Notes under the pieces: model-generated
What the model was told of the DNA's origin: nothing
Database searches by the model: none
The model's input: the letters and a program-made list of their open reading frames with translations, nothing else
In this document: positions 1 to 10,496 of the stretch, in pieces
Layout: each line of letters starts with the position of its first letter
Numbering within the stretch: position 1 is the stretch's first letter
Assembly: GCA_003024175.1 (NCBI GenBank)
Contig: MDYQ01000166.1
Span: 1 to 62,831 of the forward strand
DNA length: 62,831 nucleotides
Reading direction: 5' to 3'
Origin: Planoprotostelium fungivorum
Lineage: Eukaryota; Evosea; Variosea; Cavosteliida; Cavosteliaceae
Translations under genes and position numbers: made by a program

Positions 1-63
1 CATCTTTGTAATGTAGTCCTGGACGGCCTGTATGACATCCATTCCTGAGTTTCTAAAGTCCAT
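1..63 (-). CDS. VPS45: VPS45, first 21 codons (left-arm copy, cut by window start)
   Basis: Minus-strand ATG at 61-63 begins a frame identical to the first 21 residues of the VPS45 gene at 51451. The window ends inside exon 1, so it cannot be seen whether a complete second VPS45 exists or whether the duplication stops inside the gene. Confidence 0.85.
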   Translation of the reverse strand, partial: MDFRNSGMDVIQAVQDYITKM

Positions 64-473
64 GGTGCAGATCGGCCCCTCGCTTGTACCGTGTTTCGAT
101 GAACTTTGGTCAATTACAACACCACAACTCCATTTTATTTCTAGCAACGTAGCCCTTCATTGAAAAGAGAAGACACCACCCTCAGGACTCGGATATTCAT
201 TCAGTTCAACATGTGTTGAATTGTTCTTAGTCCACCCTGATGATCCATTCACGCAAAAACTCCAATAGCTACCGATCGATGTTCTGTTGTCATGTGTACA
301 TTCTCTGCTGGGTTATGTGCAGGCGAGCGTGATCTCTGTGTGGTTGTACGTGAGCTCTGGAGTGCGACGACATCTAGGATCGGATTTAACGGTAAAAAGG
401 CTGACAGGGAAACCACACCTTTCCTTCTCTTTCCGCATTTATTCAAGGGCTCGTCAAGAGAACCCTCATCACA
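64..473. promoter_or_regulatory. Divergent intergenic region VPS45/PEDS1, left copy
   Basis: About 410 bp lie between the divergent start codons of VPS45 (minus) and PEDS1 (plus). No RNA gene or convincing frame is visible. It must hold both promoters and 5' leaders. The mirrored copy is 51041-51450. Confidence 0.5.
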
Positions 474-1405
474 ATGCCCGACGTGGTCAGCTCTTCTCCC
501 GTGCCTTCAACGGCATCCACATTCACTCTGAGAAAGCAGAATGCTGCCATCTTAGCAGAGAAGTACACATGGAAGAAGCGAATGGGAGAATATGTGTCCA
601 TTGGCCTCTTCGTCCTATTTATCTCAATGACGGTCTATAATCTGGCTGGTGTCATTACCTCTTTGGCTCTACCCATCATCATAATCGCCCTCTTCGCGGG
701 TATGGTGCTAGCCGACATCTATTCCGGATTGGTACATTGGGGCGCCGACACTTGGGGTGGTTTAGAAACTCCCTTCGTAGGAGAGACTTTCATTCGCTCA
801 TTCAGAGAGCACCACGTAGACCCCTTTCGTATCACCATGCATGATATGGTAGAGACCAACGGCGACAACTGCTTGACCACTTTACCCATCCTCTTTCTCC
901 TGGCTCTACACACACCCAAGGGTGACCTCGGGGAGATCTTTGTCATCTCTTTTCTCTGTTCGACTGCCATCTGGATCTCCCTCACAAATCAGGTGAGACA
1001 TAATTGAGAGAGATGTTGAGAACGCTTCTGAGACGAATGTAGATCCACAAATGGGCGCACATGAGACAAGCACCCGGCTGGATCAATCTCCTACAGAACA
1101 GCCACTTTCTGTTGTCCAAGAAAGATCATCAGCTTCACCACCACACTCCCTTCGACAGATACTACTGTATCACCACCGGATGGCTCAACCCTGTATTAGG
1201 TATGAACATCGAAACTGCACAGATCTTCTTTCCTTCTTCGTAATTACGAGATGATATCCGTCGATCAGAGACACCGGTTGACATGAGAACAGGATCGATT
1301 GGATTTTGGAAGAGAATGGAGAACAGCATCTCGATGCTGCTCGGTGTTAAGCCCAGAGCTGATGATGCTGTCTGGACGGTACAAGTGACCGACAAGAAAG
1401 AATAA
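474..1405 (+). CDS. PEDS1: Plasmanylethanolamine desaturase (Kua/TMEM189 family)
   Basis: Three exons (474-992, 1043-1199, 1269-1405) join in frame to 270 codons, about the size of animal TMEM189. The family introduces the vinyl-ether bond of plasmalogens in the ER membrane. The sequence shows hydrophobic spans near residues 40-85, then GLVHWGADTWGG, REHHVDP, MHDMVETNGDN, KWAHM and DHQLHHHTP, which supply the histidine clusters expected to bind the metal. The C-terminus has the family GFWKRME and KPRADDA elements. It is convergent with the aquaporin gene, with 130 bp between stop codons. The mirrored copy encodes the same protein. Confidence 0.95.
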
Positions 1406-1535
1406 ACCGAAGATGACAGTGAATACATCCTATCTAATCTCGAACAACTCTTTGTTAAATGTCGTAATCTATGATATGATGCATCCATACCACGAAAAAC
1501 GAAGTTGTGAGAGACAGAATACATTCAAGACTATT

Positions 1536-3139
1536 TTACAGAATTCGAGTGGTGGCGGGGTCCACGATGACATTATCCAGTTCAGGATGGAAATTTGGAT
1601 CCTCCAAGTGATATTGCCCCACGGCCTCTCCAGCATCCATCGTGAAGTCGTCCCTGTCCATCGAGTCTCTCCTGTCCAAGTCCATCGGCACGTTCCCCTG
1701 CAATTACCGTGAGCAGGAGGCAGAGTCTACCACACTCACCATCCCTTGCACCTCCCCGTCCACGATCACCGGTGCCAATCCTCCGTCCATGAGAGCTGGG
1801 CCCACCGGATTGATAGACTGGTAGACTTCTGGATTATCGTTGTGAGAGAAGAAGCCTCTCTTCGATCTGTCCTCACGTTTAGACGATGTCGCATGAGAGT
1901 GTCTCACCCGTGCCTTCTCGCAGTTCTAGCGCTCAACCGCTGTTGCTTCTGCAGGGCCTTCTGTTGCTTGGCGGCCAGTTTCTTCCTGTACTTCACATCT
2001 GCCTTCTCCTTGTCCTCTGGTTGGAGTACAAACTGGTACGTGATGGCTGCCAAGAGTCCACCCGATATGGGACCCTGATTCACGTCATCATACGTCATCA
2101 CGTATCGTAGAGGAACTCACCACCCAATAGATCCAGTGATAAGCCCACTGCGAGAAGACAATGGCAGGTCCGAGAGATCTCGCGGGGTTCATGCTTGGAC
2201 CCGTGAATGATTGTCCAAAGGTGTGGCTGACTAAGACGGCGAGGCCGATGGCCAGACCGGCCAACTTACCCATACCAGTAGAACCTGATCGAGTCAACGA
2301 CGTGTGATGATGTCATCAACGTCTCACTGTTGCGAAGCTGGACGGTTCCAAAGACGGTGAAGATGAGCATGTAGGTGATGATGACTTCTAAGAAGACTCC
2401 CTGAGTGACCGTGATACCGCGACCCAAGATGGTGGCACCGCCCGAGACGATCTCCCAACCTGACGTCACTTCACATCGTCTCGAAGACACTCGAACTCAC
2501 TGTCAGGTGGTGTTGTGGCTCGAATCAATCCTGCGGCTGCGATCGATCCGATGCACTGGCTGATAATGTAGAAGAGACCACGGACAATATCGATGTTACC
2601 TGTGCACATGAAAGCTATCGTAATAGCGGGGTTGAGATGCCCTGTATTCGATTGAGCACTTTGAATTTCGTTCAATATCATTGCGATGTCTGCTCACCTC
2701 CGGAGACATTTGCTGTCGCATACACCATGCATGCTACTCCAAAACCGAACGAAAGAGCTATGCACGTGTTCGTTGATGCCGCATTGAGAGAATCCTTTGC
2801 CGCTAATGCCACAACGGTTCCTGAGACGCTCTTTCAGACATCGCATACGCATGAAAACTCACCTGTCCCCACGTACACGAAGAGGAGGGTTCCCAATATC
2901 TCGGCACAGTACTGTCTGGCGGCAGTGACAGTGAAAGCTTGTGATTTCTGTAGCTGTTTGGGAGAGAAGGAGGATGTGAACCTCGCCCACTTGGACTTGT
3001 GTTCTGAAAAATGTTGTTGCTCTTCCAAGAGCGACGTCGTTACCGCGTGTGATTCCATGATTCGTCCGTGATGTGATGATGTCGCTGCGTTCTGTCCTTC
3101 TCCTTTCAGATCCAGAGTGTGATCCCGTGGATGAAACAC
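1536..3139 (-). CDS. Aquaporin (MIP family), long cytoplasmic tail
   Basis: Minus-strand gene; exon structure was worked out on the identical right copy: eight exons and about 430 codons. MIP channels conduct water or small solutes. Both pore signatures are present: [10 protein letters not shown] in the first half and [10 protein letters not shown] in the second, the latter with the arginine of the selectivity filter. About 85 residues precede the first membrane span; an internal Met at residue 28 is an alternative start. After the last span a basic [18 protein letters not shown] segment leads into a long acidic C-terminal tail, longer than in typical aquaporins and possibly regulatory. Confidence 0.93.
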
Positions 3140-3506
3140 GGTGGGGTTTTCATAGTCCGTACTTTTCGCACGGTGTATAGCACGATTGATCTATCGGAAG
3201 TTGTAAGATCATCTTATACTTCCGATTTGGATACTTTTGCACCCTTTCCGAGCGCAAAGTTGTTAATCGGAGAACAAGCAAGTTTGTACGCGCCATCTTC
3301 CCCTTGTCCGTATCAGTTCCAAATTGGACCTCTGAACGCCAGACATGCTCAAGTTGAGAAATTCCTAATCTTGACCCTCATCGTAGTTTTCCACATCCGA
3401 GAGAAAAGGAAGATTTATCTCTTCGAATGTGGAACGCTTCAGAAGAATCGCATCTGTTGCAGTTCTGAAGACACGGGAGGACTATGTGCATGAGAGAAAA
3501 AAGAAA
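3140..3506. other. Diverged intergenic block, aquaporin to tRNA-Thr
   Basis: No convincing gene. The part next to the tRNA (about 3380-3500) is a tRNA 3'-flank block (GCAACAGATGCGATTCTT element) also found beside the other three tRNA-Thr copies. The rest aligns only partly with right-arm 47927-48374, which is about 80 bp longer. Confidence 0.6.
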
Positions 3507-3578
3507 GGCTCCTACGAGACTCGAACTCGTGATCTCTTCCTTACTAGGGAAGCGCCTTGCCAACTTGGCCAAGGAGCC
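3507..3578 (-). tRNA. trnT-AGT: tRNA-Thr (AGT)
   Basis: A 72-nt cloverleaf on the minus strand. The acceptor stem GGCTCCT pairs with AGGAGCC, the anticodon stem CTTCC/GGAAG closes loop CTAGTAA (anticodon AGT), and the T arm is ACGAG-TTCGAGT-CTCGT. A T-rich Pol III terminator (TTTCTTTTTTC) follows. There is no intron. Four identical copies occur in the window. Confidence 0.97.
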
Positions 3579-3723
3579 AGATGCTGATGCGGTCACTTCC
3601 AGCAATGCAAAAAATAGGTCACATGCCGGAATAAAATTTGATCTTTGTGTTTATCTCCTAACATCGCTCAACGAGCTCGATTCTTCTTCACTCTCTGCTC
3701 TTGATCAACAATCATTTCACTTG

Positions 3724-4991
3724 CTACTCACCCAATGCATCATCGTCCATCTCCTCCTCTTCATCCTCTTCTTCCATGTCTTCATCCTCTTCTTCCATGT
3801 CTTCATCCTCTTCTTCCATGTCTTCATCCTCTTCTTCCATCTGGTCCGTGTGAAGGACATACTCGTGGTCGTTGTCTACAAAGGTGAAGCCCAGCGGCAA
3901 CTGACCGACGTGTTGTAAGAGGAAGTTGATGAGCGTGTCTGGCAGTTGCTCGTTGCTGCTGAACAATCCAAGAGGGTGATTTCTGAATCTGGGAAGTTCC
4001 TGACGAAATGAGATCGATCAATTTGTTCACACGCACTGGAATGGGCGGAAGGTTATCGTCTTCATATTCTTCACCTTCACATGCACCTACGGCTCATTAT
4101 CAGATCACGTGGAGGACATGCGAGAGACGATGAGAATCTCACCTCTGAGCGGCATGGGGAAGCTGAGGAGTATGGCCAGCTCGCTCTGCTGCATCCACCC
4201 CCAATTGGACGTGCGGAATATCTTGTAGGATGGATAGTGACAGATCTGTACCCAAGAACCTGCGACGATGAGATGGCACGGCGGACATGCATGAGGTACC
4301 TCTTTCCAGCTCTTCATCTTCCAGCCACCTCCACTTCCGGCGATTCGGTGCTGCCCCCGAGAAATCTCCTTCTATGCGGATGCCACCACCTGGTGATGTC
4401 AGAAGATGAGATGCTGGAAGAGGTAAAAGATGAAGGGCGGAGGAGGGGAGTACCTTTCTGATATTTGTGCATGGAAGGTGTTCTGCCTTGTATCCATGGA
4501 TCGCCATCAGAGTACCACGCTCCAGGGTCCTCTTTGAAGCGGAAGAACCACTCAAATTCGAGGAGTTCCTTCTTCATGTCAATGCGGGGTGTTTGATAGA
4601 CGAATTACCTCTTCAGTGATGGTGTCTCGGGTGGAGTCTTTGATGGACTCTTTGTAAGCGTTATATGGGTCGGTCATTCTCATCTCTCTGTATTCTTTTG
4701 GAACATATACCTGTCGACGTGAACATCATGGATGATTGGAATGTCTAATGTGAGCGTTGGGTATATCACCTTATCGTCCCATAACTGGTCGCACAAGTTC
4801 TGCCAAATGGCATGTTCTGTGGTGGCCGATCTCCATATGGTGTTGACTTGAGAACAGCTGACGAGGGTTTAGGTCGAAACACGTGGGATAGACTCTTCGT
4901 ACCTTCGTATATCCTTCTCCTTCAACCATGTCAATATGTGAACAAATACCTCTGCGGGAAGTGCTTCGGAGGGGTCTAGTGTGTTATTCAT
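3724..4991 (-). CDS. F-box protein with acidic C-terminal repeat
   Basis: Multi-exon minus-strand gene. The N-terminus (LPAEVFVHILTWLKEKDIR, then a CSQVNTIW segment after an intron) is an F-box, so the protein is probably a substrate receptor of an SCF ubiquitin ligase. The middle has FEWFFRFKEDPGAWY and DPWIQG, resembling the conserved core of a plant and protist F-box family with a W-F-R-F-K motif, then SNWGWMQQSELAILLSFP. The tail contains GFTFVDNDHEYVLHT followed by a run of Glu/Asp built from a 21-nt tandem repeat. The right-arm copy has a different acidic tail, five residues shorter. Confidence 0.8.
3760..3843 (-). repeat. 21-nt coding minisatellite (acidic tail of F-box protein)
   Basis: About four near-perfect 21-nt units encode repeating DEDMEEE blocks. 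At the mirrored site (about 47610-47690) the pattern is rearranged into irregular Glu/Asp codons, and the coding region is 15 nt shorter. Confidence 0.9.
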
Positions 4992-5176
4992 GTGTTGTGT
5001 AGTGACGATGTGATGACCCCTCTGGTCCTTGCTGATGTTCCAATGACTTCGCTGTCGTCACGCTTCTCAGCCTTCACACACATTTACAACCAGTCCTCCC
5101 GAAATTTCACTTCATTTCTACAACGTTCCATTCCAACAAAAACCTCTCCTTTATCAGGACAAAGACAAAACTTGCA

Positions 5177-6550
5177 TCAATGCAACCTCCTGGCTTCGTA
5201 GAAGACGTATGCCGCTCCCGCCACGAAGGAAGCAGCCACGACGAAGAAAAACGCTTTCTCCACGTTCGTCGTTTCTAATGGCATCATCCACTTGATGTTC
5301 GAAGCCACAATATCGTACACGCTCCTCCTTGGCATCCATCCAAAGGGATATTGATTCGCCGGCGAGCTAGAGGAATCAGCCGAAGGAGGTCTTGACGTCT
5401 GACTCACGTCTGTTTGAGTGGATGATGGGCCAGCTTCTGCAGTCTCTCTGGGGGTAGATTGTGTTGGAGTTGCACCGATCGGCTGATGATGTCATCGAAG
5501 GGAAGATGCTGCGGGATCTTGCTGAGGAAGCTGTGGACGCTGCAGAATTCACACTCTACGGTTTCTAACAGCTCTTTGCGGAAGTGGATGATGATCTGTT
5601 CGCATGAGATGCATGATGGGAGGTGACTCACCTGACAGCTGACGTAGAGAGGCATGAGAGGATGGGACGCTATAAATACATCGAACAGTCGGCTGATGTC
5701 TTTCAAATTGTCGAAGCCGTGAGAAAACCAAGTGAGAATCCAACTACAGATGTCATCTGGCTGGTTGTAGATCGTCGACTCACCTGATAGCGAAATAAGG
5801 ATGCACACCAGACTTTTCGATGTACAAGTATAATTCTGGGTCTGCAAACTGCAGCAGAGGAAATAAGAGAGATAGAATATCTTTTGTTGACTCTAAGGTT
5901 GGGTCTAACGCGTCTCTGTCTTTCATCAGCTGCATCTCGATGATGGCGACGGTGCGAATACCTGATGTGGAAGAGAGATAGACGTTCCATCAGGTTATAT
6001 GCCACACCCTCTCCAGTGATCATGAGAAAGACAGAGCACACGTCGTGATATCCCTGGTAGTAGTGCAACTCTGGGTGTTTGAACAAGAGTGTGTTGATGA
6101 TACGCGACAGTTGTTTCCTCTTTGCCATCCTGTGAGATTGAGTACCGATAGAAGGAATAAGATTCACATGAAGTCGTTCCTTCCTGCAGAAAATTTGAAC
6201 ATCGATCGATCGACATCTTTTTCCACTTGATCCATGTCTTTGTGCTGCGCTTCGACCTCTGTCATAGAGGATCAGATGTCGTCAGAGACTGAGGCCTGTA
6301 TAAGAATTGTAAGAATTCTCACTCTCTAGATCGATCTCTGGTGTGGAAGAAACTTTCAACAACATCGGCCAAGCGATCTTCCTGATTTCGTCATTGATGA
6401 GACCACCTTCTATCGCATGCCTCCTCAAGAGCTCGAAATTGCGCTGTGAACGTCAGAGACAATAGACAGAACGGGATGAATCACCGGATTAGGATCGTCT
6501 AAGAGACGACGTATTTCCTTTGCTCTTGCTGCTTCCCCCTCTCGACCCAT
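5177..6550 (-). CDS. TBC1D20: TBC1D20-type Rab GTPase-activating protein
   Basis: Minus-strand gene with several short introns, start ATG at 6550. TBC proteins switch off Rab GTPases; TBC1D20/Gyp8 acts on Rab1 at the ER-Golgi interface. The catalytic arginine motif is DVDRSMFKF (IxxDxxR region) and the glutamine finger is HYYQGYHDVCSVF. Later blocks SWILTWFSHGFDNLKD-like, ASHPLMPLYVS and SKIPQHLPFDDIISR match TBC1D20 in order. A C-terminal hydrophobic anchor (AFFFVVAASFVAGAAYVFY) fits the ER tail anchor of the family. It is divergent from the GGCT gene with 126 bp between start codons. Confidence 0.93.
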
Positions 6551-6676
6551 GATGATCGTGCACGCCTGAGATTATTGAATTTTCAGGGCCGTGATTACAA
6601 CGGTCCCACATCTCATCCGATCGCGAGTTTCTGCGGGTGCATCACACATCGAGGTCTCAAGGCAGTGGACATCATC

Positions 6677-7165
6677 ATGTCCGTCAGGCTTTATTTCGCG
6701 TACGGGAGCAATCTGTCACTGTTTCAGATGTCTCAACGATGCCCTTCTTCCACCTTTGTCGGTGTCGCCCACCTCCCCAATTTCCGTTGGCATATCAATG
6801 AGAGAGGCTATGCCAGTGTCACCCCTTCAGCGCTTCACTCTGTATATGGGATGGTATACAACCTTACCACCGAAGATGAAGCCAGCCTAGATGTTTTCGA
6901 GAACGTCCCTCGCTCATACACCAAGGAGACACATCTAGCGCGAGTGTGTAGGACAAGTTCAAAGGAGGACACAGGAACTTTGAAAGAGGGAACAGACGTT
7001 CAAGTCCTGCTGTACATCGACCGTCTGCGCTCAGCAAACGGAGCACCAAGAGAGGAATACGTTGGAAGGATGGAAAGAGCTGTGAAAGATGCCATCGATG
7101 TGGGCGTCCCAACTGCTTGGATTGACGAGAACATCCGGCCTCACCTGCCCAACTGTGCACGATGA
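6677..7165 (+). CDS. Gamma-glutamylcyclotransferase-like protein
   Basis: Single exon of 162 residues from ATG 6677; an in-frame ATG at 6575 exists, but its extension does not resemble the family. GGCT/AIG2-like enzymes release 5-oxoproline from gamma-glutamyl amines. The substrate loop LYFAYGSNLS lies near residues 5-14, and a candidate catalytic Glu is in DVFENVPRSY. The last residues differ between the arms (ends PHLPNCAR here, PHLHK on the right) because the divergence patch around the tRNA begins in the last codons. Confidence 0.85.
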   Translation: MSVRLYFAYGSNLSLFQMSQRCPSSTFVGVAHLPNFRWHINERGYASVTPSALHSVYGMVYNLTTEDEASLDVFENVPRSYTKETHLARVCRTSSKEDTGTLKEGTDVQVLLYIDRLRSANGAPREEYVGRMERAVKDAIDVGVPTAWIDENIRPHLPNCAR

Positions 7166-7202
7166 TATAAACAATTTAAGAGGTGCGACAGCGCCATCAT
7201 CC

Positions 7203-7274
7203 GGCTCCTTGGCCAAGTTGGCAAGGCGCTTCCCTAGTAAGGAAGAGATCACGAGTTCGAGTCTCGTAGGAGCC
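7203..7274 (+). tRNA. trnT-AGT: tRNA-Thr (AGT)
   Basis: A 72-nt gene identical to the copy at 3507-3578 but on the plus strand, so the two left-arm tRNAs point away from each other and bracket the F-box, TBC1D20 and GGCT genes. A TTTCTTTTTTCTTTT terminator follows. The 3' flank (about 7300-7350) repeats the element found beside the other copies. Confidence 0.97.
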
Positions 7275-7494
7275 TTTCTTTTTTCTTTTACTCACGTACA
7301 GGTCTTCCGAACAGCAACAGATGCGATTCTTCTGAAGCGTTCCACATTCAAGGAGAAAGACCAAATCTCACCTCACCAGCGACCCAATTGAACCTCATCT
7401 GCAACCTTATCGACGACTTCTTCCAATCCGATGTCACCACCAGCCCAATTTGAAGGAACTTTCATCGAGTTGGAATAACTAACAGATCAACACG

Positions 7495-9788
7495 ATGCCA
7501 GAGAGGCTCAGTCCAGCTCAAGAGAGAATGTAAGAAATGGCTGTCCATAACAACACCATCCTTATATTACACAGAAAAAATGCCCTCATTCCTCTGCAAT
7601 GGTATAATAAGGAGGGAATCAATCAGGCTCACGAGTGGTTTCAACAAAGAGGGTACCCCACCCCAGAGAGAGTGCGTCTTTGATTCTTTCGTCACCTCAC
7701 CATACATTCCAGATCAGATCATTTAAAAGGGGAAACCAACATGTGACCAAGGATTCCATCGTGACCAATTGGCTGATCGAGAAGGGACCTCAGTTTGCAG
7801 AGGAATTTTTCACACCACCTCCCAGAAGGAACTTGGAAGAAGAGTTCAAAGAGGACTCCGACATTGTTCGCAAGGAGCGACCTCAGATCAAGGAGGAGGT
7901 CAAGATCGAAAATATCGAGCCTCCAAGATATGTTAAGAAGGAAGAAGTCAAGACTGAAGACATCGCACCCAAGCCAGAGCCTCCGAGATATCTAAAGAGG
8001 GAAGATGAGCATCATGCAACAGACGAGGGAGGAAAGGGGGAGGCAGTGAAAGAAGAGAAGGAGGAAGGGATCAAAGTGGAAACCAAGCAGTTGAAACCCC
8101 ATCAGAAGGACGGGATCGATTGGCTCATTTGGATGGAGAAATCTCATTTCAAAGGAGGCATCCTCGCCGACGAGATGTGATGTCTTTCATCGTCCCCACG
8201 AAATTAAACCCACACAGGGGCAACGGAAAGACGGCACAGATGGTGCGTCTCATCCATCATGGAAAGAGCTACTCCGGAGGACCCACTCTGGTCATCGTGC
8301 CCAACGCTCTCATAGAGGTTTGGAAGAGGGAGATCTCTCTGTGGGCACCCGATCTCACACATGGTCTCTGGCACGAAAACAACAGAGCTACACCCCATCT
8401 GCACGATGTCATCATCACGACTCACGGCACCATCAAGGCTATCGGTGAGAACACATCCACACGGAAGAACGTTGAACGTCTATCAGCTGGAGAAAAATTG
8501 AGAGACACTCGTTGGAATCGTGTCATCGTCGATGAAGCACACGTCATCAAAAACAATAAAACCGAAATCCATCGCGCCTGCAGCGAATTAGACACCACTT
8601 TTCGCTGGTGCGTCACCGGCACACCGTGAGTGGACTTTTCGTTTACACCTCTGATGGCTCTGTGCAGGTTGAACAACAAGGAGGACGACGTCATCTCTCT
8701 CTTCCAATTCTTAGGTCCTTCCGTCTGCAAGGTGAAGTGGAACACGATCCAAATGTCTCAATTACGATTAGAAGTGGAGCGAAGTGTTGAGAGAACACAA
8801 GAATAGCCCTAAACCAGCCTGTGCCGTACGTTCTCTCACTCTTGTAACGACTGATTTTTCATAGAAGATGCTGTCGATCGTCATGCTGAAGAGAGAGAAG
8901 ATTCCACACGAACTACCAGAGAAACACGTAGAAGACATCATCTTACAGGGAAACGAGGAAGAAGTGAGATGCATGTCGAGACGTTCATCCTCAATCATCC
9001 ACAGAAAGAAAGATACGGCAAGGTGAAGGAGCAATTGACGGGTGCGAACGGGTTAGTCAAGATGTTGAGATTGAGGAGACAGTGTGACGGTGTTGCGTTT
9101 GATGAGGTGAGGAGAGGGAGATACATTCGGTTCACCGTGTTCAGGTGGAGGTGGAGGGAAGTGTCTCTCTGTCTCCCACAAAGTTCCTGTGGATCGTACA
9201 GAAATTGAAAGAGATACCTAAGGAAGAGAAGATGGTTATCTTCTCCACTTGGACTGCACCTCTCTTGTCCCTCGAGTCAGTGAGTTGGTTTACATCTGTG
9301 TTTCACTTTTCAACTGATCGAAATTCAGATATTAAAGGAGGAGGCTGAAGATCCGTTAGTTTACAACGGTGAACTGTCTCAGAAGGACAGAGAGAACGTC
9401 TTGAAGAAATTCGAAACGAATGTAAAACACAGAGTTCTACTCATCACCGTGGACAGTGGTGGTGTAGGTCTCACCTTGACGACAGCCAACCACGTTGTCA
9501 TCTTGGGTGAGATCATCACCGTCATCATGATGGGAGATCGTCTAAAAGATTTCAACAGAGCCGCAATTCAATCCTGCTAAGACCATGCAGGCCATCGATC
9601 GAGTCCATCGATTGGGACAGACGAGAGAAGTTTACGCTTATCGTCTCCTGATGCAGAGTGAAGTGGAGGAGCGGTGCAAGGAGCTGTGTGATGTGAGGGA
9701 GAAGATAATGGAAGATACTGATAGAGACAGAACAAGGAGTTGTTGGTTAGTCAGATCGTCAAGAATTCGCCCAAAAGAAATTGAATAA
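7495..9788 (+). CDS. SNF2-family ATPase (TTF2/Rad16-like) with SUMO-consensus repeats
   Basis: The start ATG at 7495 is supported because exon 1 splices (GTAAGA donor, CACAG acceptor) in frame in both arms despite unequal intron length. SNF2 ATPases remodel chromatin or strip proteins from DNA. The N-terminal third is a basic/acidic region with PPRYVKKEEVKTED repeats and many psi-K-x-E sites (IKEE, VKIE, VKKE, VKTE, VKEE, IKVE). The helicase core follows: LKPHQKDGIDWL, GGILADEMGNGKT (Walker A split by an intron), VIVPNALIEVWK, VIITTHGT, VIVDEAHVIKN (DEAH), WCVTGTP, then DSGGVGLTLTTANHV and QAIDRVHRLGQ of the C-lobe. No RING insertion is seen. The 3' end is uncertain by a few codons. Confidence 0.88.
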
Positions 9789-10101
9789 AATTATAAGGGG
9801 ATGGTGAATTTTTGGCTGACAGTGAATGAAGATGAAGGCCTTCGATTGCAGTCTATTCGTACGAGAGACAGGTAGGCGCTCCAAAATAAATTGACGCGCC
9901 ACGTGTAGCGAAGATAATAAAAGATCGATGGAAGGCACCACCGAGAGAGTGGACGATGAATTTATCTCTGAGAGATGATGATCACCCGTGAAGAGGGCGT
10001 TCTTGTTTGATGGGACCGTGGAGCCACGGACCTTTCACCAGGGATCTGGGATTGGAAAGGGCTCATCGGTGCAACGCTGTACACGTCGTCGAGGATCTTA
10101 C
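9789..10101. other. Intergenic region upstream of 5S rRNA, left copy
   Basis: No supported gene. The 60 bp nearest the SNF2 stop and a block near 9960-10010 (TCTGAGAGATGATGATCACC) are shared with the right arm. Between them the right arm carries about 114 extra bases. The conserved block about 100 bp before the 5S gene may be a 5S upstream element. Confidence 0.5.
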
Positions 10102-10220
10102 AGCTACGATCATACCTGATTGAAAACCCACGAACCCATTCCGAACTCGTAAGGTAAGCTATCATGGGCGATGCTAATACTGTGATGGGAGACCGCACGG
10201 GAATCCATCGTGTCGTAGCT
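10102..10220 (+). rRNA. 5S ribosomal RNA
   Basis: A 119-nt gene. The two ends, AGCTACGA and TCGTAGCT, pair perfectly as helix I. Internal landmarks follow the eukaryotic 5S order: CCCATTCCGAACTCG, then the box-C-like GATGGGAGACCGC with GGGAATCCATCG. A T-rich terminator (TTTTGTTTTTG) follows. It stands alone, not in an rDNA unit. It differs from the right-arm copy by one base (T at 10160). Confidence 0.95.
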
Positions 10221-10417
10221 TTTGTTTTTGTTGGTTTCCGACATGTTTGTCATATTTGTGTTCTCACAAGGATCTATTTTCGATGAAGCATACCGCTAAT
10301 TCATTAATCGAGCGTTCTAGAGCATGTGGCTTCGAGAGGACCCTCAGATCACAAGCATTTTGATGCGATGAAAAATTGTGGAATTCCGATTCCGGCTGTT
10401 TCACGCGGAGCCCAAAA

Positions 10418-10434
10418 GTTTCACGCCGTGAAAC
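10418..10434. promoter_or_regulatory. Perfect palindrome upstream of Cys-rich secreted gene
   Basis: GTTTCACGCCGTGAAAC is a 17-bp dyad with one central base, 62 bp before the start codon at 10497. A half-site GTTTCACGC lies 20 bp further upstream (10398). Both are kept in the right arm (40851-40867) although the sequence farther from the gene has diverged. A transcription-factor site is an inference. Confidence 0.55.
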
Positions 10435-10496
10435 AAAACCACGCACACTTCCCATTATTTTTTAAAACAACCACAACACAACAACACGCTCCAGAT

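Noticed and set aside
287-640. A 117-codon frame overlapping the PEDS1 start
   Set aside because: It overlaps the real PEDS1 exon in another frame and resembles no protein.
10102-10220. The palindrome as an rDNA minichromosome
   Set aside because: Only 5S is present; no 18S, 5.8S or 28S sequence and no telomeric repeats were seen, so comparison with amoeba rDNA palindromes is only by analogy.
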